A DNA stretch of 64,000 bases from Symmachiella macrocystis (GCF_007860075.1 NZ_SJPP01000001.1:1572501-1636500); one strand, 5' to 3'; numbered from the stretch's first letter, positions 8,678 to 18,846 are shown. A program made the numbers and translations. Notes: generated from the sequence alone by a model not told the origin.

Positions 8678-9571
8678 CTAATTCAATGAAACCGCACGGC
8701 CGTCGGCGGTCTCGCTGCTTAATGTGGCTTCGATGAAGGCCACCGTTTCCAACATCACATCCGTGGTCAGTCCCGCAGTCCCGGTTTCAAAAGTGCGGAC
8801 GATTTCGCGGCACAAATTTCGATACGCATAGCGTGCGGAAACATGGATCGGCACCACCGCGTGTTCGCAAAAGGCCATCGCGCCGTATCGCGTCTCCCCT
8901 TGCAGCAGTCCTCGCAAGGTTCCCACGCGATCATCACGCCAACGCCCCGTGACCACTTCGGCCGTTGCCGTAAGCAATTTCGTGACTTCGCCGCAACCCG
9001 GCCCCATGACGGCAAACAACAATTCCGTAGGATGAATGCCGTAATGAAACAGCCCCGGATTGCCCGTCATCCGGTAGGCGGGGCCGTAGCTCACCGCCCC
9101 CAATATCGGACCATAGTCCGCGGTGCGGCGCTGGAATTCCAACACCTCCTCCGCGAATCGCATTGCTGAGGCGCTGAAGATCGAGACGCTGCTTTCGTCG
9201 GCCAGACGCACGATTTCCCGTGCTGCTGACAACGAACAGGTAAAGGGTTTGTCGACATAGGCCGGAACGCCCGCTGTTAAGAACGGACGGACCCGCTCTA
9301 AATGGACGTCGCCGCACAAAGAGAGCACGAGTACGCCATCGATTTCGCCGATCATGTCGGTCGGCTCGTCGACGATCGTCACGCCGAAATCCTGTAGTTG
9401 TTGGGAGTGCGGCGCGATTCGTTCCGGGGACATCGTCGACGTGCCGGGACAGCCGCTCACCACGCGCGCACCATCGACGCATTGGTCGCTGTCTACGCCC
9501 ACGTGGTTGAATCGTTTCGTGAACTCAACCGCGTGGGACGAATCGAAATCGACGATTCCCAATCGGATCAT
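8678..9571 (-). CDS. Gfo/Idh/MocA-family oxidoreductase
   Basis: A 297-aa product from MIRLGIVDFDSSHAVEFTKR (ATG 9571; an upstream ATG at 9607 would add 12 residues). The Rossmann N-terminus has GIVDFDSSHAVEF where most family members have GxGxxG, so nucleotide binding may be altered. The family hallmark (E/D)KP is present as YVDKPFTCSLSAAREIVRLA. Residues following, GNPGLFHYGIHPTELLFAVM, carry the conserved His of the catalytic region. No Tat or Sec signal. These proteins use NAD(P) to oxidise or epimerise sugars and cyclitols; the substrate is unknown. Probably first gene of a two-gene operon with the secreted protein downstream. Confidence 0.75.
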   Translation of the reverse strand: MIRLGIVDFDSSHAVEFTKRFNHVGVDSDQCVDGARVVSGCPGTSTMSPERIAPHSQQLQDFGVTIVDEPTDMIGEIDGVLVLSLCGDVHLERVRPFLTAGVPAYVDKPFTCSLSAAREIVRLADESSVSIFSASAMRFAEEVLEFQRRTADYGPILGAVSYGPAYRMTGNPGLFHYGIHPTELLFAVMGPGCGEVTKLLTATAEVVTGRWRDDRVGTLRGLLQGETRYGAMAFCEHAVVPIHVSARYAYRNLCREIVRTFETGTAGLTTDVMLETVAFIEATLSSETADGRAVSLN

Positions 9572-9873
9572 GCGCATCGACCACAGCATTTTCGCAGGGA
9601 CTGCCAATCAGTCCCCACGAACCGTGGCCTCTTTTGAGAGGAGAGTAGAGTTGAGAGAGTATGTAGAAGTGGCGGGAGAATAGCGACGCGCCCGATTCCC
9701 AACAAGGCGAGTCCCCGCCAAAAGAACCGGCAGATTTTGCCGGTCGGAGAAACGAAGCGACCTCCCCGATTTCAAGATACCCCCTCCGCACGCTTGTCCC
9801 CTCCCAGCCGCATCCATTAAGCTGCCGCGCATTGAACTTCACGCACACTATTAAGCGCAAAGAGGAACAACGC
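9572..9873. other. Divergent intergenic region
   Basis: About 300 bp between the start codons of a leftward oxidoreductase gene and a rightward SDR gene. It must hold both promoters. It contains a small inverted repeat (CCACGAACCGTGG near 9616) and a purine-rich run (GAGAGGAGAGTAGAGTTGAG). No coding sequence supported. Confidence 0.4.
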
Positions 9874-10656
9874 ATGACCGGCAAACTCGACGGACGCATC
9901 GCACTCATCACCGGAGCAGGACGGGGAATCGGACGTGCCATCGCACTCGATTTCGCCGCACAAGGCGCCCACGTCGCCGCCGCCGCCCGTTCCCAAGACC
10001 AGCTCGACAGCCTCGTCAAAGAAATCACCGCTGCCGGGGGAACTGCGGCAGCTTTTTCCGCAGATCTATTCGACCGCTCCGCCGCTGCGGAATTGGTCGC
10101 GGAGGTGAAGGCTAAAATGGGGGCTGTTGAAATCCTGGTGAACAATGCGGGCATCGGCAGCAGCGCCAAGCCCGCCCCGGTCGCTGAGTTCGACGATGAC
10201 TTTTGGGATAGCACCCTACAATTGAACCTCACCGCGCCGTTTCTACTCTGTAAAGCCGTGTTGCCCGATATGATAGCCGCCGGCTGGGGACGCATAATCA
10301 CCGTCGCGTCGATCAATAGCCGTATCCCCAGTTTTCACGCTGCCGCCTACAACGCCAGCAAACATGGCGTGATGGGCCTGGCCCGTACGGTCGCCGTCGA
10401 ATATGCCCGCGCAGGCATCACCTCGAATTGCATTTGCCCCGGCCCGGTGAAGACAGTGATGAACAACGCCCGTGTTGAGTACGATGCGCAGCGCAAAGGT
10501 GTCGACCACGACGAATACGAAGCGGGGCTGACACCGATCGGCGGACGGCTGGTCCCCGAAGACATTTCGCCGTTGGCGGTTTACTTGGCCAGCGACGATG
10601 CCAAAATGGTTACCGGACAATCCTATAACGTAGACGGCGGGATCGTGATGTCATGA
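9874..10656 (+). CDS. Short-chain dehydrogenase/reductase (SDR)
   Basis: A 260-aa classical SDR. It shows the NAD(P)-binding TGAGRGIGRAIALDFAAQG, the NNAG motif (LVNNAGIGS), the catalytic Ser in ITVASINSR and the YxxxK pair in AAYNASKHGVMGLAR. The C-terminus has the usual GQSYNVDGGIVMS. ATG 9874 is favoured because GAGGAACAACGC just before it is a good ribosome-binding site; the upstream in-frame start at 9832 would add a non-homologous 14 residues. It overlaps the downstream methyltransferase by 4 bp (ATGA), indicating translational coupling. Substrate unknown; the sequence resembles 3-oxoacyl-ACP reductase (FabG)-like SDRs. Confidence 0.87.
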   Translation: MTGKLDGRIALITGAGRGIGRAIALDFAAQGAHVAAAARSQDQLDSLVKEITAAGGTAAAFSADLFDRSAAAELVAEVKAKMGAVEILVNNAGIGSSAKPAPVAEFDDDFWDSTLQLNLTAPFLLCKAVLPDMIAAGWGRIITVASINSRIPSFHAAAYNASKHGVMGLARTVAVEYARAGITSNCICPGPVKTVMNNARVEYDAQRKGVDHDEYEAGLTPIGGRLVPEDISPLAVYLASDDAKMVTGQSYNVDGGIVMS

Positions 10657-11291
10657 GTACAGAAGAACACACAGAGCAACATCCAGATCAGCAAGACAAG
10701 CAAAAAGATTGGGACCAGCGGTATCGCAACGACGACACGCCCTGGGACAGCGGGCTCCCCTCGGCCGAATTGCGCCGCGTGCTGGACGAACAAAACATCG
10801 CCCCCTGCCGCGTGTTGGAAATCGGTTGCGGCACCGGCAGCAGCGCGATTTATTTAGCCGGCCAAGGCTTTCAAGTGACAGCGATCGACATCTCGCCAAC
10901 CGCTATCGAAACAGCCCGTGCGCGAGCAACGGAGGCTGGTGTCGAGGTGAATTTTGTGGTCACGCACATCGGCGGTTTCGAATCCCCCGCCGAGCCGTTC
11001 GATTTCATTTTCGATCGCGGCGCGTTCCACTGCATCCGCAAGGTCTATTTGCAGGGCCTGTTGGTCCTCCTGAAGCGCGTCACCCACCCCGGCACGCGGT
11101 ACTTAACGCTGACCGGCAACAGCGACGAACTCAGCACCGACAACATGCCCCGCCTCCGCGCCGCCGACCTGTGCAGCGACCTGGAGGAGCTATTCAAAAT
11201 CGATCAACTGCGAGCATTTTACTTCGAAGACGCCCCCGACCTACGCGGCCCGTTGGGCTGGTCGTGTTTGATGACGCGGCGCGGTGGGTGA
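10653..11291 (+). CDS. Class I SAM-dependent methyltransferase (TPMT/TehB-like)
   Basis: A 212-aa protein. DQRYRNDDTPWDSGLPSAEL at the N-terminus is typical of the thiopurine methyltransferase/TehB-like group. SAM-binding motif I is VLEIGCGTGSSAIYLAGQGF, followed by VTAIDISPTAIETARARA (motif II acid residue) and FDFIFDRGAFHCI. The start ATG lies inside the stop of the SDR gene (ATGA overlap), so the two are translated together. It may methylate a small thiol or metalloid compound, but the acceptor is not shown by the sequence. Confidence 0.82.
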   Translation: MSTEEHTEQHPDQQDKQKDWDQRYRNDDTPWDSGLPSAELRRVLDEQNIAPCRVLEIGCGTGSSAIYLAGQGFQVTAIDISPTAIETARARATEAGVEVNFVVTHIGGFESPAEPFDFIFDRGAFHCIRKVYLQGLLVLLKRVTHPGTRYLTLTGNSDELSTDNMPRLRAADLCSDLEELFKIDQLRAFYFEDAPDLRGPLGWSCLMTRRGG

Positions 11292-11316
11292 TTCGGGCGT
11301 ACCCGTCCCAAGCAAG

Positions 11317-11391
11317 GTAGGGCCGGTTGTACCGGCCGTTGCGAATTGGACTTCAATTGACCGCGGTTTCGTCCGGCACAGCCGGACCTAC
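11317..11391. repeat. REPIN-like pair of inverted GTAG-headed palindromes
   Basis: Left unit on the plus strand is GTAGGGCCGGTTGTACCGG; right unit on the minus strand is GTAGGTCCGGCTGTGCCGG. The units face each other across a 37-bp spacer. Each is GTAGG followed by a 7-bp stem with a TGT loop, and the stems differ by paired substitutions. GTAG plus palindrome is the signature of REP elements mobilised by RAYT transposases, and an inverted doublet is a REPIN. The element lies just after the methyltransferase gene and may also end transcription. Confidence 0.6.
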
Positions 11392-11525
11392 TGGACTGAG
11401 TCTTGCTTGAGGAGAAAACGCGAAGGGTGCTTGAACTCGCGGCGCAGGATGGTCTACCAGCGGCGGACGGCTTGTGTTATTTTTTCCGCCGAACGCCTCA
11501 CCATTCTCTTCAAGGCACCCAGCGC

Positions 11526-12266
11526 ATGACAACCGACTATGATCCGATCGCGGAACAATACCAACTCTCCAAGCAGCAACCTTGGCGGATGTATATCGAG
11601 TCGTACGGTTTGCTCGACTTGGCGGGTGATTTGTCGGGCAAGGCGGTTGTTGATTTGGCTTGTGGGGAGGGGTTTTATTCGCGGTTGTTGAAACATGGCG
11701 GCGCGCAGCGGGTCTTGGGAGTCGATTCGTCGCAAGGCATGATCGACTTGGCCAGCAAGCAGGAAGTCGAGCAACAAGCCGGGATCGAATACCTGTTGAG
11801 CGATGTTCGCGAAATGGTGCATGCGGGCGAATTTGATCTGGCAGTGGCCGCTTGGCTGCTGAATTACGCGTCGACGACTGAGCAACTTGAAGCAATGTGC
11901 CAAACTGTCTCGGCATGCCTCAAGCCGGGCGGACGGTTTGTAACAGTTAATTCCAGCCCACTAATCGATTGGACCACAATCCCGTCTTATCGAAAGTACG
12001 GTTTCGAGGCATTGTTCGGCGACGAATTGCGTCCCGGCGCGCCGATCACGTGGAAGTTTTATCTAGAAAACGAAACGTTCGACATCGAAAATTATTACCT
12101 CTCGCAATCAGCGCACGAAGAGGCATTGCGCGGTGCCGGTTTTAGCGAAATCAATTGGCGGCCCCTGCGAGTCTCCGCGGAAGGAACAACAGCCTACGAG
12201 GCGGGTTATTGGGACACGTTTCTAACCGTGCAGCCGGTGATATTTATTGAGTGCGTGAAGGGGTGA
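11526..12266 (+). CDS. Class I SAM-dependent methyltransferase
   Basis: A 246-aa protein starting at MTTDYDPIAEQYQLSKQQPW (ATG 11526); the 41 codons upstream in frame do not look like protein. SAM-binding motif I is VVDLACGEGFYSRLLKHGGA, followed by VLGVDSSQGMIDLA, the aspartate in EYLLSDVREM and the post-motif FDLAVAAWLLNYA. A later WKFYLENETFDIENYYLSQS may form the substrate pocket. It resembles Methyltransf_11/25 ubiquinone- or small-molecule-type methyltransferases. Unrelated to the preceding methyltransferase beyond the shared fold. Acceptor unknown. Confidence 0.82.
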   Translation: MTTDYDPIAEQYQLSKQQPWRMYIESYGLLDLAGDLSGKAVVDLACGEGFYSRLLKHGGAQRVLGVDSSQGMIDLASKQEVEQQAGIEYLLSDVREMVHAGEFDLAVAAWLLNYASTTEQLEAMCQTVSACLKPGGRFVTVNSSPLIDWTTIPSYRKYGFEALFGDELRPGAPITWKFYLENETFDIENYYLSQSAHEEALRGAGFSEINWRPLRVSAEGTTAYEAGYWDTFLTVQPVIFIECVKG

Positions 12267-12269
12267 GCT

Positions 12270-12330
12270 GCGGCGTGTTTTTGCTGCGCGGCTCGGCAGG
12301 AGCCTCGCCCTCCCTTGTCGCACGGCTGAT
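12270..12330. repeat. Probable intergenic repeat between convergent genes
   Basis: Contains GCTCGGCAGGAGCCTCGCCC, which includes a short inverted repeat (GGCTCGGCAGGAGCC). I recall near-identical runs as scattered intergenic repeats in planctomycete genomes. Only one copy lies in this window. It could act as a bidirectional terminator between the methyltransferase and the FAH-family gene. Confidence 0.4.
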
Positions 12331-12336
12331 ACGCAG

Positions 12337-13269
12337 CTATTCCACCGGGTTGTGTAGCACTCCAATGCCGCCGATCTCGGCGTCGACCGTGTCGCCCGCG
12401 TGCAGGAAGGTGCCGGTGGTTTTGCCGACGCCGGCGGGGGTGCCGGTGGAGATGATGTCGCCTGGTTCTAAAGTCACGTAACTGGAAATGAACTCCACAA
12501 TCGCGGCGACCGGGAAGACCATTTCGGATGTCGAGGAATCCTGCTTCACGTCGCCGTTGACGCGGAGGGTCAGTTTCATGGTATGCGGGTCGGGTTGTTC
12601 GTCGGCGGCGAGTACGCACGGACCCATCGGGCAAAACGTGTCATGCCATTTGCCGTGCAACCAATCGAAGAAGCCATCTTTCTCACGCTGCTTGCGGCCG
12701 GGGTTCGGTTGGAATTGGCGATCGGAAATGTCGTTGACGACGGTATAGCCGGCGACATAGTCCAGCGCCTCCGCTTCGCTGACCCCTTTACATTGGCGGC
12801 CGATGATTACGCCCAGTTCCAATTCCCAATCGACATGATCGGGTGAGACGGCCGGCACGCGAATCGGATCGCCGGGATGCGTGAGCGTCGTCAGTGGCGG
12901 CTTCATGAAGACATAGGGAAACGTATCGGCCCGTTCCTCCGCTCGGCCGCCCCCTTCTTCGATGTGGGCTGTGTAGTTTCCGGCGAGCAGCAACAGTTTC
13001 GTCGGATTCGGAATGGGGACCAGCAATTTCACCGAATCGGTCGGCACGGAGAGTTCCGCTCGGCCCGCGTCGTCGAGGTTTTCAATACGAGACTGCAAAG
13101 CGGCAACGGCTTCCCGCGATTCGCCGCAGGTCAAATATGGGAGCAGGCTGTTACTCTCCGGCAGTGCGACACGCGCTGCTTGAGCGGCGGCCACGAGAGG
13201 AATGACGGAAGTTTCCGTATAAAAACCGACTGCTGTTTGTCCATTCAGTTCGTACCGGCAAAGTCGCAT
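12337..13269 (-). CDS. Fumarylacetoacetate hydrolase (FAH) family protein
   Basis: A 310-aa protein with the FAH-family C-terminal domain. DHVDWELELGVIIGRQCKGV supplies the metal-binding glutamates, YTVVNDISDRQFQ the aspartate and neighbouring active-site residues, and DIISTGTPAGVGKTTGTFLH the glycine-rich loop. The N-terminal part (MRLCRYELNGQTAVGFYTET) is the usual small beta domain. The length suits the 2-keto-4-pentenoate hydratase/FAHD1/ureidoglycolate lyase branch rather than true FAH of about 420 aa. It probably cleaves or decarboxylates a small 2-oxo or 2,4-dioxo acid; the substrate is unresolved. Confidence 0.88.
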   Translation of the reverse strand: MRLCRYELNGQTAVGFYTETSVIPLVAAAQAARVALPESNSLLPYLTCGESREAVAALQSRIENLDDAGRAELSVPTDSVKLLVPIPNPTKLLLLAGNYTAHIEEGGGRAEERADTFPYVFMKPPLTTLTHPGDPIRVPAVSPDHVDWELELGVIIGRQCKGVSEAEALDYVAGYTVVNDISDRQFQPNPGRKQREKDGFFDWLHGKWHDTFCPMGPCVLAADEQPDPHTMKLTLRVNGDVKQDSSTSEMVFPVAAIVEFISSYVTLEPGDIISTGTPAGVGKTTGTFLHAGDTVDAEIGGIGVLHNPVE

Positions 13270-13632
13270 GGGGGCTCCTCGTCACAATTTTCGGCAAAGG
13301 TTCCGGCTGTTTAGTATCTGTTTCTCGATTTGTAGGTCCCAGTGTGGCAATCTGGCGACGGATTCTCAATTGAAGCGGGCGGGAAAAATATATTCTCACC
13401 AAATACGAATAGCCCTCAGGACGTATTTTTGGGGAGACCCCCAGAGAGTGGGAGGTACCGATTGCGCTGCCGGTTGGCAGCGAACGGCTCTTGTCAGATA
13501 TTTTTCCCGGAATAGAATTCTGGTGAGCGGATTCCTGCTGTAGTATGTTGATATTCGGCGGCAGGCTCATTTGCGAAGAAAACGGTAGATGAAAATCACG
13601 TGCCCACCGACCGGCGCGAGGAGTAGTGAACG
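13270..13632. other. Divergent intergenic region
   Basis: About 360 bp between start codons of the FAH-family gene and the zinc peptidase gene. No credible gene. GTAGGTCCCAGTGTGG at 13331-13346 resembles a decayed copy of the GTAG-headed hairpins described elsewhere, but its stem is only three base pairs, so I do not count it as a copy. Confidence 0.4.
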
Positions 13633-14319
13633 ATGATTGGTTTTGATTTCAGGTATTTGCTGTTTGTGGCCCCAGCATTCCTTTTGATGCTCTGGGCACA
13701 GGCACGTGTAAAAAGTGCGTATCACCGCGCGATGCAAATTCCCGCTCCCTTGAGCGGCGCAGCTGCGGCGCGGCATATTCTCGATCAAGCAGGTTGCCAA
13801 AGTGTCGCGATTGAAGAAGTCGGCGGGCAATTGTCCGATCACTACGATCCACAGGCAAAGGTCCTGCGGCTCAGCCATGAGGTGTATCAAAGCCGTTCGA
13901 TGGCGGCGGTGGGGATCGCCGCCCACGAAGCCGGGCATGCCATGCAGGATGCGCAGCGGTACGCGCCGCTAGTGATCCGCAATTTTGCCGTCCCAGCCGC
14001 CATGTACGGACCGACAGCGTTCATGGTTTTGTTCTTCGCGGGATTGATATTCAGTATGCCGGGGCTGATGTGGTTGGGTGTGATTTGCTACGGCGGCGTT
14101 TTGTTGTTCCAGCTCGTGAATCTTCCCGTCGAATTCGACGCCAGTAACCGCGCCAAGGCGGTGCTGGCGGACTTGAATATCGTCGACCGTGACGGCGCGA
14201 TTGCCGTCAAAGACGTACTCAACGCCGCCGGTTGGACGTACGTCGCCGCCACACTGCAAACACTGATGACGGTCCTGTACTACGTCATGATTCTGCTGGG
14301 CGGTCGCAGCCGGGACTGA
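13633..14319 (+). CDS. Membrane zinc metallopeptidase (Zn_peptidase_2 / YugP-like)
   Basis: A 228-aa protein. The N-terminal helix FDFRYLLFVAPAFLLMLWAQ is followed by LSDHYDPQAKVLRLSHEVYQ and the zinc motif HEAGHAMQDAQRY (HExxH). Two further hydrophobic segments follow (PTAFMVLFFAGLIFSMPGLM, LGVICYGGVLLFQLVNLPVE) and a last helix near the C-terminus (TLMTVLYYVMILLGG). FDASNRAK after the membrane segments is conserved in this family and supplies the third zinc ligand region. The length matches the roughly 225 aa of family members. A membrane-embedded peptidase; physiological substrate unknown. Confidence 0.9.
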   Translation: MIGFDFRYLLFVAPAFLLMLWAQARVKSAYHRAMQIPAPLSGAAAARHILDQAGCQSVAIEEVGGQLSDHYDPQAKVLRLSHEVYQSRSMAAVGIAAHEAGHAMQDAQRYAPLVIRNFAVPAAMYGPTAFMVLFFAGLIFSMPGLMWLGVICYGGVLLFQLVNLPVEFDASNRAKAVLADLNIVDRDGAIAVKDVLNAAGWTYVAATLQTLMTVLYYVMILLGGRSRD

Positions 14320-14362
14320 CTTGCTGCGAAAAACCAAGGCCATTTCAGAGTCGGGCGGGCTA

Positions 14363-15157
14363 CTAGCCGCCATGTGCGGCGGCGGTCATTGCGGCGGCTA
14401 ATTCGCCCATCGCTTCGGGGCTCTTCTCGGCGGCGCGGACGATGGCCGAGCCGACGATTACGCCGTCCGCCAGTTTGCGGAGCGGTTCGACCTGTTCCGG
14501 GCGGCTGACGCCGAAGCCGACTGCCAGCGGGACATCGGTTTGCGTTTTGAGCCATTCGAGTTGTTCGTACAACTCCGGCGGTAGGTCGTCGCGGACACCT
14601 GTTGTGCCGGCAATGCTGATGCAGTACAGAAAACCCGAGGCGAGTTCCAGAATTTTGGCCGTCCGTTCGCGGGTGGTTGTCGGCGCGATCAATTGAATCA
14701 AATCCAACCCGGCTCCGCGAACAATCTGTGTCATCTCATCCGCCTCATCGGCGGGCAAGTCGGGAATGATGAATCCCACAAACCCAGCCGCTTTAGCTTT
14801 GGCGACGAAGGTCTCCGGACCAACGCGCAGCACAATGGCATAGGCGACCATCGCGACCAAATCGGGGAGTTTTCCCGTAGCAGACTCGGTCACAGATTTC
14901 ACGCAGGCAAAAATATCGTCGACGTGGAGTTTTCGATCGAGCGCCCGCGTGTAGGAGGCCTGAATTACCGGGCCGTCGGCGATGGGATCGCTGTAGGGAA
15001 ATCCGATTTCAATCAAATCGACATCCTGCGTCGCTAATTCGCGAATCAAGGCGGCGGTGGTTTCGATATCGGGATCGCCGGCGGTAATAAAGGGCATGAA
15101 TGCCATCTGTCCGTCGGCTTTGAGTTGGGCAAAGGTCTTGCTAATCGGTGTGGTCAA
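14363..15157 (-). CDS. trpA: Tryptophan synthase alpha subunit
   Basis: A 264-aa TIM barrel that cleaves indole-3-glycerol phosphate to indole. It has [20 protein letters not shown], the catalytic glutamate in [20 protein letters not shown], the second catalytic aspartate region [15 protein letters not shown], and the phosphate loop [12 protein letters not shown] with [10 protein letters not shown] take the TTG at 15157 as start, because AAGGATAAG sits at ribosome-binding distance before it and the upstream frame to 15238 adds non-homologous residues. It follows glnE by 77 bp on the same strand. trpB is not in the window, so the trp genes are dispersed here. Confidence 0.93.
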   Translation of the reverse strand: MTTPISKTFAQLKADGQMAFMPFITAGDPDIETTAALIRELATQDVDLIEIGFPYSDPIADGPVIQASYTRALDRKLHVDDIFACVKSVTESATGKLPDLVAMVAYAIVLRVGPETFVAKAKAAGFVGFIIPDLPADEADEMTQIVRGAGLDLIQLIAPTTTRERTAKILELASGFLYCISIAGTTGVRDDLPPELYEQLEWLKTQTDVPLAVGFGVSRPEQVEPLRKLADGVIVGSAIVRAAEKSPEAMGELAAAMTAAAHGG

Positions 15158-15234
15158 TGTCTTATCCTTGTGTGGCGGGCCAAAAGGTCTGGCTGCGCCG
15201 ATCGTCTCGTGGTTGCCTGTGTCTTGTGCGTGTC

Positions 15235-18200
15235 TCAATCAATCAAATGCGACAATTCTTGCACCTTTTGTGAGTGTCGCATCAAATCGTCATGCAGATC
15301 GGCGACATCCTCATAATCGAGGCGGCGGGCCAAGGTCTCAAATTCCTCGCTGTCGGTTGGAGGAACGGTGAGATCGCGGGCATCGCCGCGGACCATCCGC
15401 AATGCGTCAATCAGCCGCCGGAAAAAGACATACGCCTTACGCAATTCCTTGCGTGTCAGTTCCGTCAGGATACCGGCATTGCGCAATGCTTTCAAAGCCG
15501 CCCGAGTATTCGTGGCCCGCAACTCCGGATCGGTGTGGCCGTTGGTGACCTGCATACCCTGAACCAGGTATTCCACATCGACCAACCCCCCGGGAGAAAG
15601 CTTGGCGTTAAACGTTCCTGGTTTGACCAATTCACGCAATTGGCGTTCGCGCATGCCCCGCATGGCGGTCACGTCAAACGGTTCCCCTGCGTAAATACAA
15701 CGATCCCGCAGGCTGACAACCTGCTTGCCAAATTCCTCATCGCCACCAATCGGTCGCAATTTGACCAGCGCCTGCCGCTCATAGGGCCACGCCGGGCTGC
15801 CCGGCATGAAATACTGATCAAACGCCTCCCAAGAGACGGCCAACGCCCCCGCTTTGCCATAGGGCCGCAACCGCAGATCGATTTCAAAAATCCCCTTGCG
15901 ACGGGCTGAAATGGTGCGGGGAATCCGCTCCACCAGCTTGCGATAAAACTCGGTATTCGTAATTTGCTCAGGACCGGTCGTCCGCCCCGCCCCTGCGTAG
16001 ACGAACATCAACTCGACGTCCGAAGCGTAACCCATTTCACGACCGCCGCACTTCCCCAGCGCACAGACGGCCATCGGGCAGGGAGAACCGTCCTTTAACT
16101 TGGGTTCACCGAAACGATGTAGCAAACGCGTCATAACTAGTTGATAGGCCGCATCGACGACAACTTCGGCAATGTCGGTTAACTCCGAGGCAAACTGACC
16201 GAATTCCGTGACATGCCCTAAAATATGCCGCATATCCGCGCGGAACATTTCGCGATCTTTGAATTTGTTCAACCGCTCAACTTTTTCCTCACGATCCTTT
16301 GCCGATTCGAGCAGCTCCAGCAATTCCTCCCGCATTTGATTTTTGGTCTTGGCCGACTCCAAACCGTCGACATCGCTTACTACGGGAAAGAGGTTCTCGT
16401 GCTGCATTCGCAAAAAGTCGGCCCACAGAAAATCGCTCACGCCCAACAAGCGGGCCAGTGCTTCTAGGACTTTGGAATTGGAGAGCGTCGCGATTTCATC
16501 AAGCCAATCATCGCGGCTGAACATCTGTTCGACGAATTCCCGGAAATGGAGTAGCGCCGATTCCGGGTTGGGAGCGTTTGGCAATAACTGTGTAAACCAT
16601 TTTGTGAGTACCGTCGCTGCGCGGAGTTCTCGTTGTTGCGCGGGGTCGGTGATTTTGTGACCTTGATCGTCGGTGATATACAGCGTGTCATACACACGAT
16701 CCTCGGAAGATTGGACCACCACACGAGCCAGATAGATGTTGTTCAACGCGAGCGAATTGGTCAGTTCGTATAAAAAGCCGATCGTATCGGCCGCGTCGAT
16801 GTACAGCACCGTAAAATCGGCGGACGCATCGTTGTCGATTTTGATATTCATCGGATACAACGTCGTGGAAACGCCCGACAGTTGTCCCAATGCCAATCCA
16901 ACCCGCCGCGCCAATCCGCCTTGCGCTTCGAACGGGTCGCCGGAGTGCACTTTGGCGGTCAGCTCCAACAATTCCTCAGCGTAACGAGTCCACAGCTCCT
17001 CACTAATCACCCCCGTGTCGGGCCGTACGGTCAATACGGCCACCATTCTCTGCAGGTTGCCCTGCCCGGCTGAACTGTCCGTATAAGAGCGGCTGACGAC
17101 GTTGCCCGCGTCGATGTGAAATCCATGCACAAATAACAAACCGCAGATCAACGACAACTGCCCCGTATGATCCATGCAAACGATGGTCACCTGCCAGCGT
17201 CCGTCCGCATCAGCGGTGGCGGCGACTTCGACGAGATGGTCGTTTGACAAACGCGCCGCCATCCGTTCGTGCTGCGCAGTTTCTTCCGGCGCAAACAGGT
17301 CCTTCTCAGCGGCATCTTGCGGCCGCGTCGGAGAAGCCGCGGATTTGGGAACTTCGACGACCAGGTTTTCCAGCGGGTCCCGGTCTGACTCGAAATGATG
17401 TTGATAGATGTTGCGGATTTCCTCGGAGTGTTTGCGATAGTGCGTGAGGAAATGAGCCGAGTCCTGAAAGTCCAATCGCCGCGCAAGGTAATTGAGTTCC
17501 TCTTCACTTTTAGGCAACGTATGCGCTTGCTTGTAATGCATTAGCTGCAGGGAGTGTTCGACTTTTCTGAGGAAGACATAGCCATCTGTGAGGATGCGGT
17601 ATTCCTGTGCGTTCAATAGTCCAAAATCCGCCAAGCGGACTAGCGCGTCGAGTGTGTTGAAGGTGCGGATCTGTTCGTGTTTGCCGCCGTAGGCCAATTG
17701 CAAGTATTGGGCGACAAATTCGACATCGCGTATCGACCCGGCTCCTAGTTTCACTTCGCCGAACTTGCGCCCCTTTTGCTTCAAATCGGCTTCGATTTGC
17801 TGCTTCATGCGATGCACACCGGTGCGGACCTCGTCGGGGGTCGTCACATAGATGTCCTGGCGGGCTTCGGCCAGAAACGCATTGCCCAGTTCCATTTCGC
17901 CGGCGATGATCCGCCCTTTGAGTAACGCTTGTTTCTCCCACAGCATGGCATTGGTATTGAGGTAATCCAAATACCCGGAAACCTTCGTCACCAATTCGCC
18001 CGACCGGCCCCACGGGCGCAGCCGCATATCCACGCGATACAAAAACCCTTCTTGGGTGGATTGATTGATTCCCCGAATCAGGTTTTGCCCCAACCGCCGG
18101 TAACTCCCCGCATCGCCGTTGGTCAGAAAAATCAAATCGATGTCGCTACTGTAGTTCAGCTCCTCACCGCCCAGTTTCCCCATGGCGATTACGGCAAAAT

Positions 18201-18846
18201 TATCCGTCGCAACTTTTGCCTGCCGTGCGGCGATGATCAGACAGGATTGCACCAGTGCATCGGCCAACAACGACAATTGAACCGTGACGGATTTTAGGTC
18301 GGCCAAACCGAACAGATCACAGGCTCCGATTCGCAGCAATTCCCATCGCTGATAGCGGCGCAGGGCGTCGAGTTGGGCGGCGTCGTTGGCCATGCCGGCC
18401 ATTGATTCTTGAGCCGCAGCGAAAAATTCCTGACGACTTTTCAATTCCGCCAGATGCTGGTGCTGGGCCAACGGCGCGAGGTAAGCGGGATTTTTGCGAA
18501 GAATCTCGGAGAGAAACTCGCTGCTCATATAAAGTCCGACGAGCATCTCCACCGCACGGGGCGAGTCCCCCATGAAACGGAACATTTCCAGTTTGTCCGG
18601 CACATTCTGCAAAAAATGATCAAACTTAATCAACACGCCGTCGGGATCGGCGATATCGGCCATCGTAATCAGCAAGGTCGGCAGGCAGCGGCAAAACTCC
18701 GAACGGTGCGGCCCCGCTTCGGCGATTTGCGTCAGACGTTCGTACGCCGCCGCCGGGTCGGTGAAACCGACAGTCGCCAAAAATTCTCGCGCGCCGGAAT
18801 CATCCAGTTCACCACGTTCAAAAAGTTTGCTGAAGCTTTGGTACAT
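15235..18846 (-). CDS. glnE: Glutamine synthetase adenylyltransferase GlnE with two inserted ACT domains
   Basis: A 1203-aa protein. It has two GlnE nucleotidyltransferase halves. The first (about residues 215-490) holds [36 protein letters not shown] and [20 protein letters not shown]; the second (about 900-1203) holds [40 protein letters not shown] and [13 protein letters not shown]. Between them, about residues 535-770, lie two ACT-like modules: [20 protein letters not shown] and [20 protein letters not shown] followed by [20 protein letters not shown]. That resembles the C-terminal ACT pair of the uridylyltransferase GlnD. Standard GlnE is about 950 aa with no ACT. It should (de)adenylylate glutamine synthetase; the ACT pair suggests direct sensing of glutamine. 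Middle gene of mrp-glnE-trpA. Confidence 0.9.
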   Translation of the reverse strand: MYQSFSKLFERGELDDSGAREFLATVGFTDPAAAYERLTQIAEAGPHRSEFCRCLPTLLITMADIADPDGVLIKFDHFLQNVPDKLEMFRFMGDSPRAVEMLVGLYMSSEFLSEILRKNPAYLAPLAQHQHLAELKSRQEFFAAAQESMAGMANDAAQLDALRRYQRWELLRIGACDLFGLADLKSVTVQLSLLADALVQSCLIIAARQAKVATDNFAVIAMGKLGGEELNYSSDIDLIFLTNGDAGSYRRLGQNLIRGINQSTQEGFLYRVDMRLRPWGRSGELVTKVSGYLDYLNTNAMLWEKQALLKGRIIAGEMELGNAFLAEARQDIYVTTPDEVRTGVHRMKQQIEADLKQKGRKFGEVKLGAGSIRDVEFVAQYLQLAYGGKHEQIRTFNTLDALVRLADFGLLNAQEYRILTDGYVFLRKVEHSLQLMHYKQAHTLPKSEEELNYLARRLDFQDSAHFLTHYRKHSEEIRNIYQHHFESDRDPLENLVVEVPKSAASPTRPQDAAEKDLFAPEETAQHERMAARLSNDHLVEVAATADADGRWQVTIVCMDHTGQLSLICGLLFVHGFHIDAGNVVSRSYTDSSAGQGNLQRMVAVLTVRPDTGVISEELWTRYAEELLELTAKVHSGDPFEAQGGLARRVGLALGQLSGVSTTLYPMNIKIDNDASADFTVLYIDAADTIGFLYELTNSLALNNIYLARVVVQSSEDRVYDTLYITDDQGHKITDPAQQRELRAATVLTKWFTQLLPNAPNPESALLHFREFVEQMFSRDDWLDEIATLSNSKVLEALARLLGVSDFLWADFLRMQHENLFPVVSDVDGLESAKTKNQMREELLELLESAKDREEKVERLNKFKDREMFRADMRHILGHVTEFGQFASELTDIAEVVVDAAYQLVMTRLLHRFGEPKLKDGSPCPMAVCALGKCGGREMGYASDVELMFVYAGAGRTTGPEQITNTEFYRKLVERIPRTISARRKGIFEIDLRLRPYGKAGALAVSWEAFDQYFMPGSPAWPYERQALVKLRPIGGDEEFGKQVVSLRDRCIYAGEPFDVTAMRGMRERQLRELVKPGTFNAKLSPGGLVDVEYLVQGMQVTNGHTDPELRATNTRAALKALRNAGILTELTRKELRKAYVFFRRLIDALRMVRGDARDLTVPPTDSEEFETLARRLDYEDVADLHDDLMRHSQKVQELSHLID

